Shown: in pieces, positions 1 through 7,287 of the stretch
Position numbering within the stretch: the first letter of the stretch is position 1
Layout of the letters: every line of letters starts with the position of its first letter
Origin: Leptofilum sp965223285
GTDB lineage: Bacteria > Chloroflexota > Anaerolineae > Promineifilales > Promineifilaceae
Assembly (NCBI RefSeq): GCF_965223285.1
Contig: NZ_OZ244997.1
Location: 5,456,001 to 5,520,000 of the forward strand
Direction: 5' to 3'
DNA length: 64,000 nt
Notes under the pieces: model-generated
Database searches by the model: none
What the model was told of the DNA's origin: nothing
Seen by the model: only the letters and a program-made list of their open reading frames with translations
Made by a program: the position numbers and the translations under genes

Positions 1-76
1 GAATGAAGCAAAGCGAAATGAAGAATCCCACTGAATGTAGCTGGCTTGGATTCTTCGCTCTGCTCAGAATGACAAA
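1..76. repeat. Intergenic inverted repeat of the 'TCATTCTGAGC...GAAGAATC' kind
   Basis: Two imperfect inverted arms, about 2-28 and 49-73, flank a loop of about 20 nt. The right arm reads GATTCTTCGCTCTGCTCAGA and the left arm is its degenerate complement. It lies just downstream of tpiA (minus strand), so a transcript would fold into a long hairpin. A related element occurs at 4817-4933. This is a dispersed non-coding element rather than a gene. Confidence 0.6.
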
Positions 77-832
77 TTAACCAGCGGCGTTTTTCACCAG
101 CTCCACAAAGCTGGCTTTCAGACTAGCACCGCCAACCAGCGCGCCGTCGATGTCTGGCTGGGCCATATATTCGGCGATGTTATGCTCTTTTACGCTGCCG
201 CCATATTGAATACGCACCTTTTGGGCGGTTTCTTCGCCAAACATATCGGCGATGGGGCCGCGTACGCTGAGGCCAATAATGCTACCTGCCTGGGCTGCAC
301 TGGCGGATTTGCCAGTGCCGATGGCCCAAATTGGCTCATAGGCGATGATGAGGCTGGCAACCTGCTCGGCCGTCAGGCCATCCAGCGCGGCGCGCACCTG
401 TCCACTGACAAACGCTTGCGTTTCGCCCGCTTCATTTTGCGCCAGCGTTTCGCCTACGCAAATGATGGGGGTGAGTCCGTGTGCCAGAGCTGCTTTGGCT
501 TTTTGATTCACGCCTTCATCTGTTTCGTTAAAATATTCGCGCCGCTCAGAGTGGCCGATAATAACGTATTGGCAGTAGGGGGTGAGCATGTTGGGGGCAC
601 ATTCGCCCGTGTAGGCACCGCTTTCGGCAAAGTGCATATTTTGCGCACCCACGCCGATGTCGGTGGCTTGCAGGGCGTCGTAAACGCCGGGCAGGGCGAT
701 AAATGGTGGGCAAACGACCTTATCGACGCCTTTGATCTGTCCCAGTTTGTTGCGAATTTCACGCACAAAGTCAACCGCTTCTGCGGCCGTTTTATTCATT
801 TTCCAGTTTCCAGCAATAATTGGGGTACGCAT
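77..832 (-). CDS. tpiA: Triosephosphate isomerase
   Basis: Interconverts dihydroxyacetone phosphate and glyceraldehyde 3-phosphate in glycolysis and gluconeogenesis, in the cytosol. The 251-aa product has the usual TIM length. It shows the N-terminal GNWKMNK lysine motif, the catalytic His in IGHSERREYF, the catalytic Glu in AYEPIWAIGTGK and the phosphate-binding GGSVK and GALVGGASL loops. An in-frame ATG 36 nt further upstream exists, but the family normally begins MRxPIIAGNWKMNK, so the start at 832 is preferred; GGAG lies just upstream of it. The gene stands alone here; no gapA or pgk is adjacent. Confidence 0.97.
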   Translation of the reverse strand: MRTPIIAGNWKMNKTAAEAVDFVREIRNKLGQIKGVDKVVCPPFIALPGVYDALQATDIGVGAQNMHFAESGAYTGECAPNMLTPYCQYVIIGHSERREYFNETDEGVNQKAKAALAHGLTPIICVGETLAQNEAGETQAFVSGQVRAALDGLTAEQVASLIIAYEPIWAIGTGKSASAAQAGSIIGLSVRGPIADMFGEETAQKVRIQYGGSVKEHNIAEYMAQPDIDGALVGGASLKASFVELVKNAAG

Positions 833-846
833 GACACTCCTTGAAA

Positions 847-905
847 CTAATTTTGCCACAGAGACCACAGAGAATAGAGAGAAATCTGTTGAATCTGCGA
901 AATAT
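847..905. repeat. Small intergenic repeat (CCACAGAG / CAGATT family)
   Basis: The gap between the tpiA start and the kinase end carries the degenerate tandem words CCACAGAGACCACAGAGAAT and AATCTGTTGAATCTGCGAAA. The same words recur near 19514-19562 and 31853-31923, so this is one dispersed family. It sits in the 5' region of tpiA. Confidence 0.5.
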
Positions 906-915
906 TTGACCCTGT

Positions 916-2757
916 TTACGGCCGTAATTCTACGATGTTTTCTTCAATTCGGGTAGCCAGCCAGACCGGTGGTTCGTGGGCCATTGCCTCTTCAAATGTG
1001 TCTAGTGCCTCTTCAGGTGCATCCAGTTCCAGCAGCAAAATCCCCTTCACAAAGAAGAGGTCAGCGGCGAACCCGCCATCGTCAAACGCCTCTGGCGATT
1101 CCAAAATGGGGAGGGCTTCCAGAAGCAGATCATCATCATACAAAATGTACGCTTCCCCGATGGCAACGGTTGTCGGATGGTGGACATTCTCATGCAATAA
1201 AGCCATATAGTTTTCGATGCGCCGCGCCGATGCGTCTTCAAGCAAATACGTCATCATCAAATTTTGCTGAATCTCAAAATCACGCGGGAAGCGTGCTAGC
1301 CCTTCTTCCAGCACCACGGTGGCTAACTCGTACTGTTCTTCCTCCATGAGCCGGTTCACCAGTACGTTTAAGCCAACTGGCATCCGCACCCGCCCCACCA
1401 TTTCGCGCACAATGTGGCGAGCTTCTTCAATCTGATCTTCACGCATAAAGGCAGCGGCTAATTCAGCAGCGAGGATGTTGTTTTCGGGATTTTCTTCATA
1501 AAGCGGCAGTAACACCTCCACTGGGCGTACCACTTCTGGCAGCTCAATATTTGGTGGCAGTGGCTCTTCATCGTCAAATTCCGGTGGTAGGAAATCGGGA
1601 TCGTCGTCAGGCGCACCGGCAATTGGCCCGTTGTTTTGGGGTGAAAACCCATCGGTGAGGACGAAAATAAGACCTGCACAAAGGCACATGCCTACTAAAA
1701 TGCCAATCCCTATCAACACCAACGGCCGTCTGCGCTTTGGTTCTTTTTCTGGGGCAGGCGTAACTATTTCGGTAGGGGTTTCATCCAGGCCCGGTAGGTC
1801 TGGGGGTAGGTCGGCGGGGGTGAGAACGTCTGCACTGAGCGGGGCTGAAGTGGTCGTTTCTACAGGTTGGGTTTTCTTCTCGGTGCTGTCTGGCAAAACG
1901 GCCGCGCCCGTTGGGCCAATTTCGCTGGGCGCATCTTGCAATGCTTCCTTGAAGGCAGTCACAAATGCGCCCGCGGTAGCGTACCGCTCAGTTGGCTCTT
2001 TGCTCAGCACCTTGAGCAGCACCGTTTCCAGGGCGGGGCTAATTTTATCGTTGAGGCTGCTGGGCAGCGGTGGCGGATCAAAAATTTGGGAGTGGATGAC
2101 GGAGTAGCCGGTGTCTGAGGCAAAGGGCACGCGTCCAGTGACCATTTCATACACCACAATGCCGAAGGAGTAGATGTCAGTACGGCCGTCTAAATCTACA
2201 TTGCCTTTGGCTTGCTCTGGTGAAATGTATTGCGGCGTGCCCATGATCATGTCCTGAGACATGGTAGATTCGCCCGATTGCGTAATTCGCGCCAGGCCAA
2301 AATCGGCAATGAATACCCCGCCTCCCTGCGTTAGCAAAATATTCGACGGCTTGATGTCCCGGTGCAAGACGCCCTGTTTATGGGCGTGGTCCAGCCCGTC
2401 GGCTACGCGGCTGGCAATGCGGACCATCTCTTTGGTGGAGAGGGTGCCTTGGCTTAGTAACTCCTTAAGCGTGACCCCTTCCACAAAGCGCATTACTAAG
2501 TAGGGGTAACCGTCATGCTCGGCAAAATCATAGACGGGGACAATGTTGGGGTGCTCCAGCCGGGCCACCACCTGCGCCTCGCGGGTAAAGCGACGCAGGA
2601 AGCTGTCGTCATCCTTAAAAATGGCGTGCAGCACCTTGATCGCCACATGGCGGTCGAGCCGCTCATGGTACGCTTTGTAAACGGTGGCCATGCCACCCTG
2701 GCCGAGCTTTTCTTCAATTCGGTAACTGCCGACAGGAGAACCTATTTCAAAACTCAT
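916..2757 (-). CDS. Membrane Ser/Thr protein kinase with C-terminal TPR-like region
   Basis: Hanks-type (PknB-like) kinase of 613 aa. The kinase domain spans about residues 10-270, with the glycine-rich loop LGQGGMATVYKAY, the ATP-anchoring Lys in VAIKVLH, the catalytic HRDIKPSNILL and the DFGLARI metal motif. A Pro/Thr-rich linker follows, then one transmembrane helix at about 344-367, then an acidic segment and helical repeats resembling TPRs. The predicted topology is a cytosolic kinase with an external repeat domain that could sense ligands or partners. The substrate is unknown. ATG start at 2757; no operon partner is evident. Confidence 0.93.
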   Translation of the reverse strand: MSFEIGSPVGSYRIEEKLGQGGMATVYKAYHERLDRHVAIKVLHAIFKDDDSFLRRFTREAQVVARLEHPNIVPVYDFAEHDGYPYLVMRFVEGVTLKELLSQGTLSTKEMVRIASRVADGLDHAHKQGVLHRDIKPSNILLTQGGGVFIADFGLARITQSGESTMSQDMIMGTPQYISPEQAKGNVDLDGRTDIYSFGIVVYEMVTGRVPFASDTGYSVIHSQIFDPPPLPSSLNDKISPALETVLLKVLSKEPTERYATAGAFVTAFKEALQDAPSEIGPTGAAVLPDSTEKKTQPVETTTSAPLSADVLTPADLPPDLPGLDETPTEIVTPAPEKEPKRRRPLVLIGIGILVGMCLCAGLIFVLTDGFSPQNNGPIAGAPDDDPDFLPPEFDDEEPLPPNIELPEVVRPVEVLLPLYEENPENNILAAELAAAFMREDQIEEARHIVREMVGRVRMPVGLNVLVNRLMEEEQYELATVVLEEGLARFPRDFEIQQNLMMTYLLEDASARRIENYMALLHENVHHPTTVAIGEAYILYDDDLLLEALPILESPEAFDDGGFAADLFFVKGILLLELDAPEEALDTFEEAMAHEPPVWLATRIEENIVELRP

Positions 2758-2840
2758 GTGAGGATTATAGAGAATGGTTGTTAACGGAACAAGAAGGGGA
2801 TGTAAACCATTTGTAACGGTTCATTGTGAGTGGTAAATGG

Positions 2841-3257
2841 TTAATTGTTATCGATTTGTTGCGCCTGGAGTTTTTGTTGGTGCTTTTCTAGTTCTTGTTG
2901 ATAGGTGGATGCTAACCATTCTTTTGCCTCAACCACACCCTCGAACTCTTTTTCTACAGCAAAAACGCCATCACGATAGTTTCGTTTTACTTTAGCTATG
3001 TACAAAATTGTGTTTTTGTCGTCCCAGGCCTCAACTGTGGCTTGAACAATGCCATCAGGACTTGTGATTTCATCAACAGTGTCTTTTCCTCCGCTCATTT
3101 GCCTCCCTAAAGTCAGAAAAACAGAAAATCCAAATAATCCAGCATAAAGCACTGCCTGTAGGGGCGGTAAATCCCACAGCGGTTCGCCAATAAGCAGCAA
3201 TAGGAGGGAGACTAATATCCAGATGCCCAAACTTTGGATGATTCGTTCTTTTATCAT
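2841..3257 (-). CDS. Small membrane protein of unknown function
   Basis: A 138-aa protein with two N-terminal hydrophobic segments (about residues 8-25 and 33-50). A soluble, charged C-terminal domain follows, ending in a Gln-rich helix (about 110-138). No family recognised. It lies between the kinase gene and another small membrane protein gene on the same strand, with gaps of about 80-120 bp. Two ACGGCCGT copies occur just upstream (about 3274 and 3313). Confidence 0.6.
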   Translation of the reverse strand: MIKERIIQSLGIWILVSLLLLLIGEPLWDLPPLQAVLYAGLFGFSVFLTLGRQMSGGKDTVDEITSPDGIVQATVEAWDDKNTILYIAKVKRNYRDGVFAVEKEFEGVVEAKEWLASTYQQELEKHQQKLQAQQIDNN

Positions 3258-3380
3258 TGAGGGACAGTGTAAACGGCCGTAAATGTGTTAGCAAGATGAT
3301 GATTTGAAAAGAACGGCCGTTTATCTCACCTATCCATACGGAGGTTAAAGTGCTGGGTTGCATTGGGATTGCTTAGTGGA

Positions 3381-3899
3381 TTATTCAAGAGAACTGTTCT
3401 GCAATGCTTTGGCGACGGTTCCGGTGCGTAAGCGGCGGTGCGTTTTCAGATAGTCCCAATCGTAGCGGGAGTTGTACATGAGCTGCACGTAGTAGTAGTT
3501 GATCTGTTCCAGAATTGCGCCAATCCAAAACAGGAGGCCTAGCCAAATATCTAACGAATTTGCTGGCCAGTCGGCCACGGACATCGCCCCAAAAACGGCG
3601 AGTGGGAAACAGACAATCAATCCCCAATTCACCGTGCGCCACCTGCGGTAGCGCTGGAGGACAGGCTCAGGCAGGGTGCGTTGATTTTGCTTGAGCACAC
3701 GCAGCTTCCATCGCCACCAACCTGTTCCTTGAATCAAAATGAAAATGACAACGGATACACTATAAGTGCGCACAAGCCAATGCTGCCAGTGACCATCGCG
3801 AGAGGCGGTCCAGAGCAGTAGGGCGGCAAAAATGATGGCGGAAACAAATTCGCCAGTCCATAGGGATGTGTAACGGCGAGCCAGGGCAGTTTTGTCCAT
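3381..3899 (-). CDS. Multi-pass membrane protein of unknown function
   Basis: A 172-aa protein with about four hydrophobic helices (near residues 14-30, 43-60, 92-110 and 115-135) and basic connecting segments. No recognised motif. It reads away from the divergent thioredoxin gene. The C-terminal tail is soluble and basic. Confidence 0.6.
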   Translation of the reverse strand: MDKTALARRYTSLWTGEFVSAIIFAALLLWTASRDGHWQHWLVRTYSVSVVIFILIQGTGWWRWKLRVLKQNQRTLPEPVLQRYRRWRTVNWGLIVCFPLAVFGAMSVADWPANSLDIWLGLLFWIGAILEQINYYYVQLMYNSRYDWDYLKTHRRLRTGTVAKALQNSSLE

Positions 3900-4049
3900 A
3901 TATTTTGTTATGCAACCATCACTGTTTCAATCATGGGTCGAGTATGTCACGGCCGTTTCCCCGCGTCAAATTGGGGTGGCTTTGTTGACGTAATTTTTAT
4001 ATTTGGTGGGTAAATTACGGCCGTTACTAATCAACAAGAGGAAAATCAA

Positions 4050-4778
4050 ATGAATACAAATATTATGGATGTTAATCAATCCAATTTTCAGACAGAAGTG
4101 ATTCAGCAGTCGCACAAGCGGCCGGTGATTGTAGATTTTTGGGCACCGTGGTGTGGCCCTTGCCGCATGTTGGGGCCGGTTTTGGAGCGATTGGCAAATG
4201 AGCACAACGGCCGTTTCCTTCTAGCCAAAATCAACAGTGACCACAACCAGCCGCTGGCAATGCAGTATGACGTGCGTGGCATTCCGGCGGTGAAGGCGTT
4301 TGTAAACGGCCGTGTCGTCGATGAGTTTGTCGGCGCGCAGCCAGAACCAAACGTGCGCCAATTTTTGCAACGGGTGATGGCCCAAAAGCCTGTGACTACC
4401 AATGCAAAACCAAAGCCGCAAACGGCCGTTCCCAACACACCCCAAGCTCGCCTAGACAAAGCAAAAGAGCTGCTGCGTCAAGGAAATGGCCGCGAAGCGT
4501 TGCGCATGTTGCCAAAAAGTGATGGTGGCGAGGCAAACCAGCTACGGCCGTTGGCGCAATTTTTGGTGGATGTAGGAGACGGCCGTTTAACTGGCATGAA
4601 CGTACAAATTAGCAACCTGATCCAAAAGCGGGAATACGCCGGGGCAATGTATGGTTTGCTGATGGAGATGAACGGGGGAAACGGACGTGCCCGCCCAGTG
4701 ATGGAGGGACTGTTTGCCCTGCTCGGTGAACAAGACGCCACCGTGCAGGCTTACAAGCAACAATTGACGGCCTCGTAA
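4050..4778 (+). CDS. Thioredoxin-domain protein with TPR-like C-terminus (CnoX/YbbN-like)
   Basis: A 242-aa protein. Residues about 6-112 form a thioredoxin fold with the redox site WCGPC (Cys35 and Cys38) and the cis-Pro motif RGIPAVKAF. Residues about 130-242 are helical, Ala/Leu-rich repeats as in YbbN/CnoX, which acts as a holdase and redox-protects folding clients. Unlike E. coli CnoX, which has lost the redox-active CXXC, this copy keeps both cysteines, so it should be a working oxidoreductase. Five ACGGCCGT copies lie inside this short gene, one of the densest clusters in the window. The start at 4050 follows AAGAGG. Confidence 0.88.
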   Translation: MNTNIMDVNQSNFQTEVIQQSHKRPVIVDFWAPWCGPCRMLGPVLERLANEHNGRFLLAKINSDHNQPLAMQYDVRGIPAVKAFVNGRVVDEFVGAQPEPNVRQFLQRVMAQKPVTTNAKPKPQTAVPNTPQARLDKAKELLRQGNGREALRMLPKSDGGEANQLRPLAQFLVDVGDGRLTGMNVQISNLIQKREYAGAMYGLLMEMNGGNGRARPVMEGLFALLGEQDATVQAYKQQLTAS

Positions 4779-4816
4779 AAAAGGGTCAAAAAACGCGGAG
4801 CGATTCCATCCCCAAT

Positions 4817-4933
4817 TGTCATGCTGAAGTCCTCCGAAGCATCCTAGGAGGTTTCACTGGTGAAGATTTTGGCAACGAGGAGAGTTTTGCCAGCCAGAGG
4901 GTAGTGGGATTTTTCGCTACGCTCAAAATGACA
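4817..4933. repeat. Intergenic inverted-repeat element in a 308-bp gap
   Basis: The gap 4779-5086 has no gene. It holds an element bounded by TGTCATGCTGA (4817-4827) and GCTCAAAATGACA (4921-4933), imperfectly inverted. Inside it are a short inverted pair around TCCTCCGAAGCATCCTAGGAGG and the word GGGATTTTTCGCTACGCTC. It belongs to the same general kind of repeat as 1-76. Two ACGGCCGT copies follow at about 4962 and 5051. Confidence 0.5.
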
Positions 4934-5086
4934 AGGTGTGGGTTTCTTACATGGATTTGGAACGGCCGTCTGCCAACCATTCCTCATCAATATCATCCCG
5001 GTTTGCCCACAGACCAAAAGCGTAAGGAGCTTGGGATTCTTTGAAGGTTAACGGCCGTTTCTGCCCGTTGGTAGATAAATTCTCTG

Positions 5087-5851
5087 CTAGTGTGAACGTA
5101 GAGCCCAGAACTTTAACCACTTTTCCTGGTGCCATTGGAGACGTTGGCGATTCACGGGAGCATACTTCTGATATTCCCTTATGGTCGCCTCTATCTCTAG
5201 GGTCGGAACATTCCGATCCGCGCCAATAAGAAATCCTAAGTCCCACATCGGGTCGCCCCAGCCAAAGGTCTCCCAGTCCAAAATTTTCAAGCCATCAGCC
5301 ACGGGAAGAATGTTTGCCGAGAAGTAATCCCCGTGGACGAGCGTCTTGCGTTCTGGTATGGGAGCTTCTCCTGCGGTGGTTCGATACTCCCTTGGGTCTG
5401 AAACCTTTGCCAGATGCTGCAACGCTGGGGAAAGCTTCGACTCCTCCAAACAGTGAAGTCTGGCAAGAACCGCCGCTGCCTCGATTCGCACGTCGGAATG
5501 CCAACCAGTACTCTCCACTTTCAGGGTAAGGTATGCAGCTTCTTCAGCAGCGGATGCATACCCCAAGAGAGACGCGGTAGGAATGCCCAGTTGAGGGAGT
5601 TCAGACATTGCCAATACGCACTTTTGCACAGCTGCCTTCGGCTGTAGGCTGCTGTTCACGGATTGGAGATCACCTGGTTTGAACACAGAGAGGATGGCTT
5701 TTGTACTGACACCATCCAAGGTGAAGCGACAGTCCCACACCTCACGCTCGGGGCCATGCTTTATCTCCTCAACCAAGCACTGTGCCACACTCGACCCCAA
5801 GCATCGCGCCACCCATGTTCGTGCCTGTTGAACTTCTTCAGAAAAACTCAT
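5087..5851 (-). CDS. Aminoglycoside phosphotransferase (APH)-family kinase
   Basis: A 254-aa protein with the APH/choline-kinase fold. The catalytic loop reads LVHGDYFSANIL and the metal-binding segment LKILDWETFGWGDPMWDLGF. The N-terminal lobe is less typical. APH-family enzymes phosphorylate aminoglycosides, homoserine, choline, sugars or other small hydroxyl substrates; nothing here fixes the substrate. The gene contains no ACGGCCGT copy and lies beside the AT-rich nuclease gene, so it may be part of a transferred segment. Resistance should not be assumed. Confidence 0.8.
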   Translation of the reverse strand: MSFSEEVQQARTWVARCLGSSVAQCLVEEIKHGPEREVWDCRFTLDGVSTKAILSVFKPGDLQSVNSSLQPKAAVQKCVLAMSELPQLGIPTASLLGYASAAEEAAYLTLKVESTGWHSDVRIEAAAVLARLHCLEESKLSPALQHLAKVSDPREYRTTAGEAPIPERKTLVHGDYFSANILPVADGLKILDWETFGWGDPMWDLGFLIGADRNVPTLEIEATIREYQKYAPVNRQRLQWHQEKWLKFWALRSH

Positions 5852-6167
5852 TCCTCTTCACTTGATCACTATGTTTGCAGTTTCCAAGACCCCCACTTCG
5901 GTAGGGTCTTTATCGTGAGCTGTGGCTGGCGCCCCGCCTAGCCATCTTTCTTTGCTATTTCGTGGGTGGCATAGTAAGTGGCCTTGTTGCTCGTCAGTCA
6001 TGAGTTTTAACTAGCAAAAGGCTGGCAGATTATGGAAGCATATTTTGACTATCCTTGCTTGGTTTTGAGTAGGTAGCATAAGCGGCGCGGCGGGGACGCC
6101 GTGCCACAGCCTGAAAAGTTTCTAGGCTAGGCGAAGACCGTTCCAGAGCAGAAGGTAGTGGGAAAAT
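5852..6167. other. Intergenic stretch with a possible GC-rich hairpin
   Basis: This 316-bp gap has no supported gene. GGCGCGGCG (6084-6092) and CGCCGTGCC (6097-6105) can pair with one mismatch across a 4-nt loop. It follows the stop of the nuclease gene (minus strand) and precedes nothing recognisable. No U-tract is present, so it is not a convincing terminator. Confidence 0.3.
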
Positions 6168-7091
6168 TCATTTTGGCACGACTAGCACATGAACTGAAAT
6201 TTTATCATGGTTGCCGGTCAAATCGTTTTCTAAAGCAACAGGGTTTCGAATATACCCATCCGGATCATAAACAAAGCAGATCAATGTTTTACAATCAGGA
6301 TGGACTTGATAACGTTTAATATCAATAATTAGTTGCTCCCCTATTAATTTATCAGCCAATTTTGAGTTAGCCATCTTCACTTCAACAACAATCTTCTCCT
6401 CCTTCAGGAGGAAATCAATTCGAGAAGAAGAACCAGCATAACTTGGAGAATATTCTTCTGGCCTGACATCATCAAATTTTGTTTTTAGCAAAGCATGGAG
6501 TAAATCTTGAACGTCGTACTCGTCCTTAATTAACAAAGTTTCTCGACCGTTATATCGACGTTTTAACTGTCGCGCAATTATATGAAACCTCTGCAGCAAT
6601 TGCGCAACATGCTTAAACGCTGCGGCAGGATTTTTTTGTATTTTTTCTTTTTTTGATTCTAACCAAGGCAGTTCACCGATGTTTGCCATTACTGCATCAA
6701 ACAAATCTCTGATTCCATGACTATAAAAAGACACTTTGTTAGATGAAATTTTAACTCCCCCATCTAAAGAAATATCGAAGAAACCTTCAACCTCATGAAA
6801 GGATACGTACCTTGAAAAGACAACAGTAGCATAACGCCATTGTTTGTAATCTGTATTTTTAGTGAATGATCGCCATCCTTTTGCCTTACAAGTATTTTGT
6901 ACGATCTCAATAACCTCTCGGAGCTTTTCTCCTTTAGCCCATTCTCTTTCAGATTTTTCTCGTTTTGCAAGTTGTGCTTCTTTTCTTTCTTTTTGTTTAA
7001 GAGGATCGTGCAAATGGCAATATCCGGATTTTCCTGCGTTCAGTCGGCATTGCTCGCCATTATTTGTAATTCCCTTACATTTATTTTCCAT
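6168..7091 (-). CDS. Putative PD-(D/E)XK-type nuclease with N-terminal Cys/His motif
   Basis: A 307-aa protein. The N-terminus carries CKGITNNGEQC and GYCHLHD (about residues 4-30), a Cys3His-like zinc-binding pattern seen in small DUF5763-like modules. A Lys/Glu-rich helix follows (about 31-70), then a middle domain. The C-terminal part holds RIDFLLKEEKIVVEVKMA (about 225-242), matching the D-(x)n-ExK core of PD-(D/E)XK nucleases, with a supporting QLIIDIKRYQ helix. The gene is visibly AT-richer than its neighbours and has no ACGGCCGT copy, which suggests recent transfer. A restriction or defence role is plausible but is inference. Confidence 0.65.
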   Translation of the reverse strand: MENKCKGITNNGEQCRLNAGKSGYCHLHDPLKQKERKEAQLAKREKSEREWAKGEKLREVIEIVQNTCKAKGWRSFTKNTDYKQWRYATVVFSRYVSFHEVEGFFDISLDGGVKISSNKVSFYSHGIRDLFDAVMANIGELPWLESKKEKIQKNPAAAFKHVAQLLQRFHIIARQLKRRYNGRETLLIKDEYDVQDLLHALLKTKFDDVRPEEYSPSYAGSSSRIDFLLKEEKIVVEVKMANSKLADKLIGEQLIIDIKRYQVHPDCKTLICFVYDPDGYIRNPVALENDLTGNHDKISVHVLVVPK

Positions 7092-7287
7092 GCCAATATC
7101 TCTTGATTTTCGTTAACGAACGACCCATTTACTAATGCTGGCGAAAGGCATATCATAGAAGTCCCAAGGACAAAATGCTTACTTCAGCCAATTTCATATT
7201 TATTTGCGGTTTTGAATTCAATTGCTTGAATATAGCACGATACGTATCTGGACTGTTTGATCAATTATGCAATGGCCTTTCACTCCA

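Noticed and set aside
182..844. 220-codon open frame on the plus strand opposite tpiA
   Set aside because: It lies wholly opposite tpiA, whose catalytic motifs are intact; the translation shows no domain and skewed composition.
3984..4016. Promoter for the thioredoxin gene (TTGACG at 3985)
   Set aside because: No good -10 hexamer lies at 16-18 nt; the nearest TAAATT is 20 nt away, so it is left unlisted.
5087..5851. APH-like gene as an aminoglycoside resistance gene
   Set aside because: Only the general kinase motifs are visible; the family has many other substrates and there is no resistance context.
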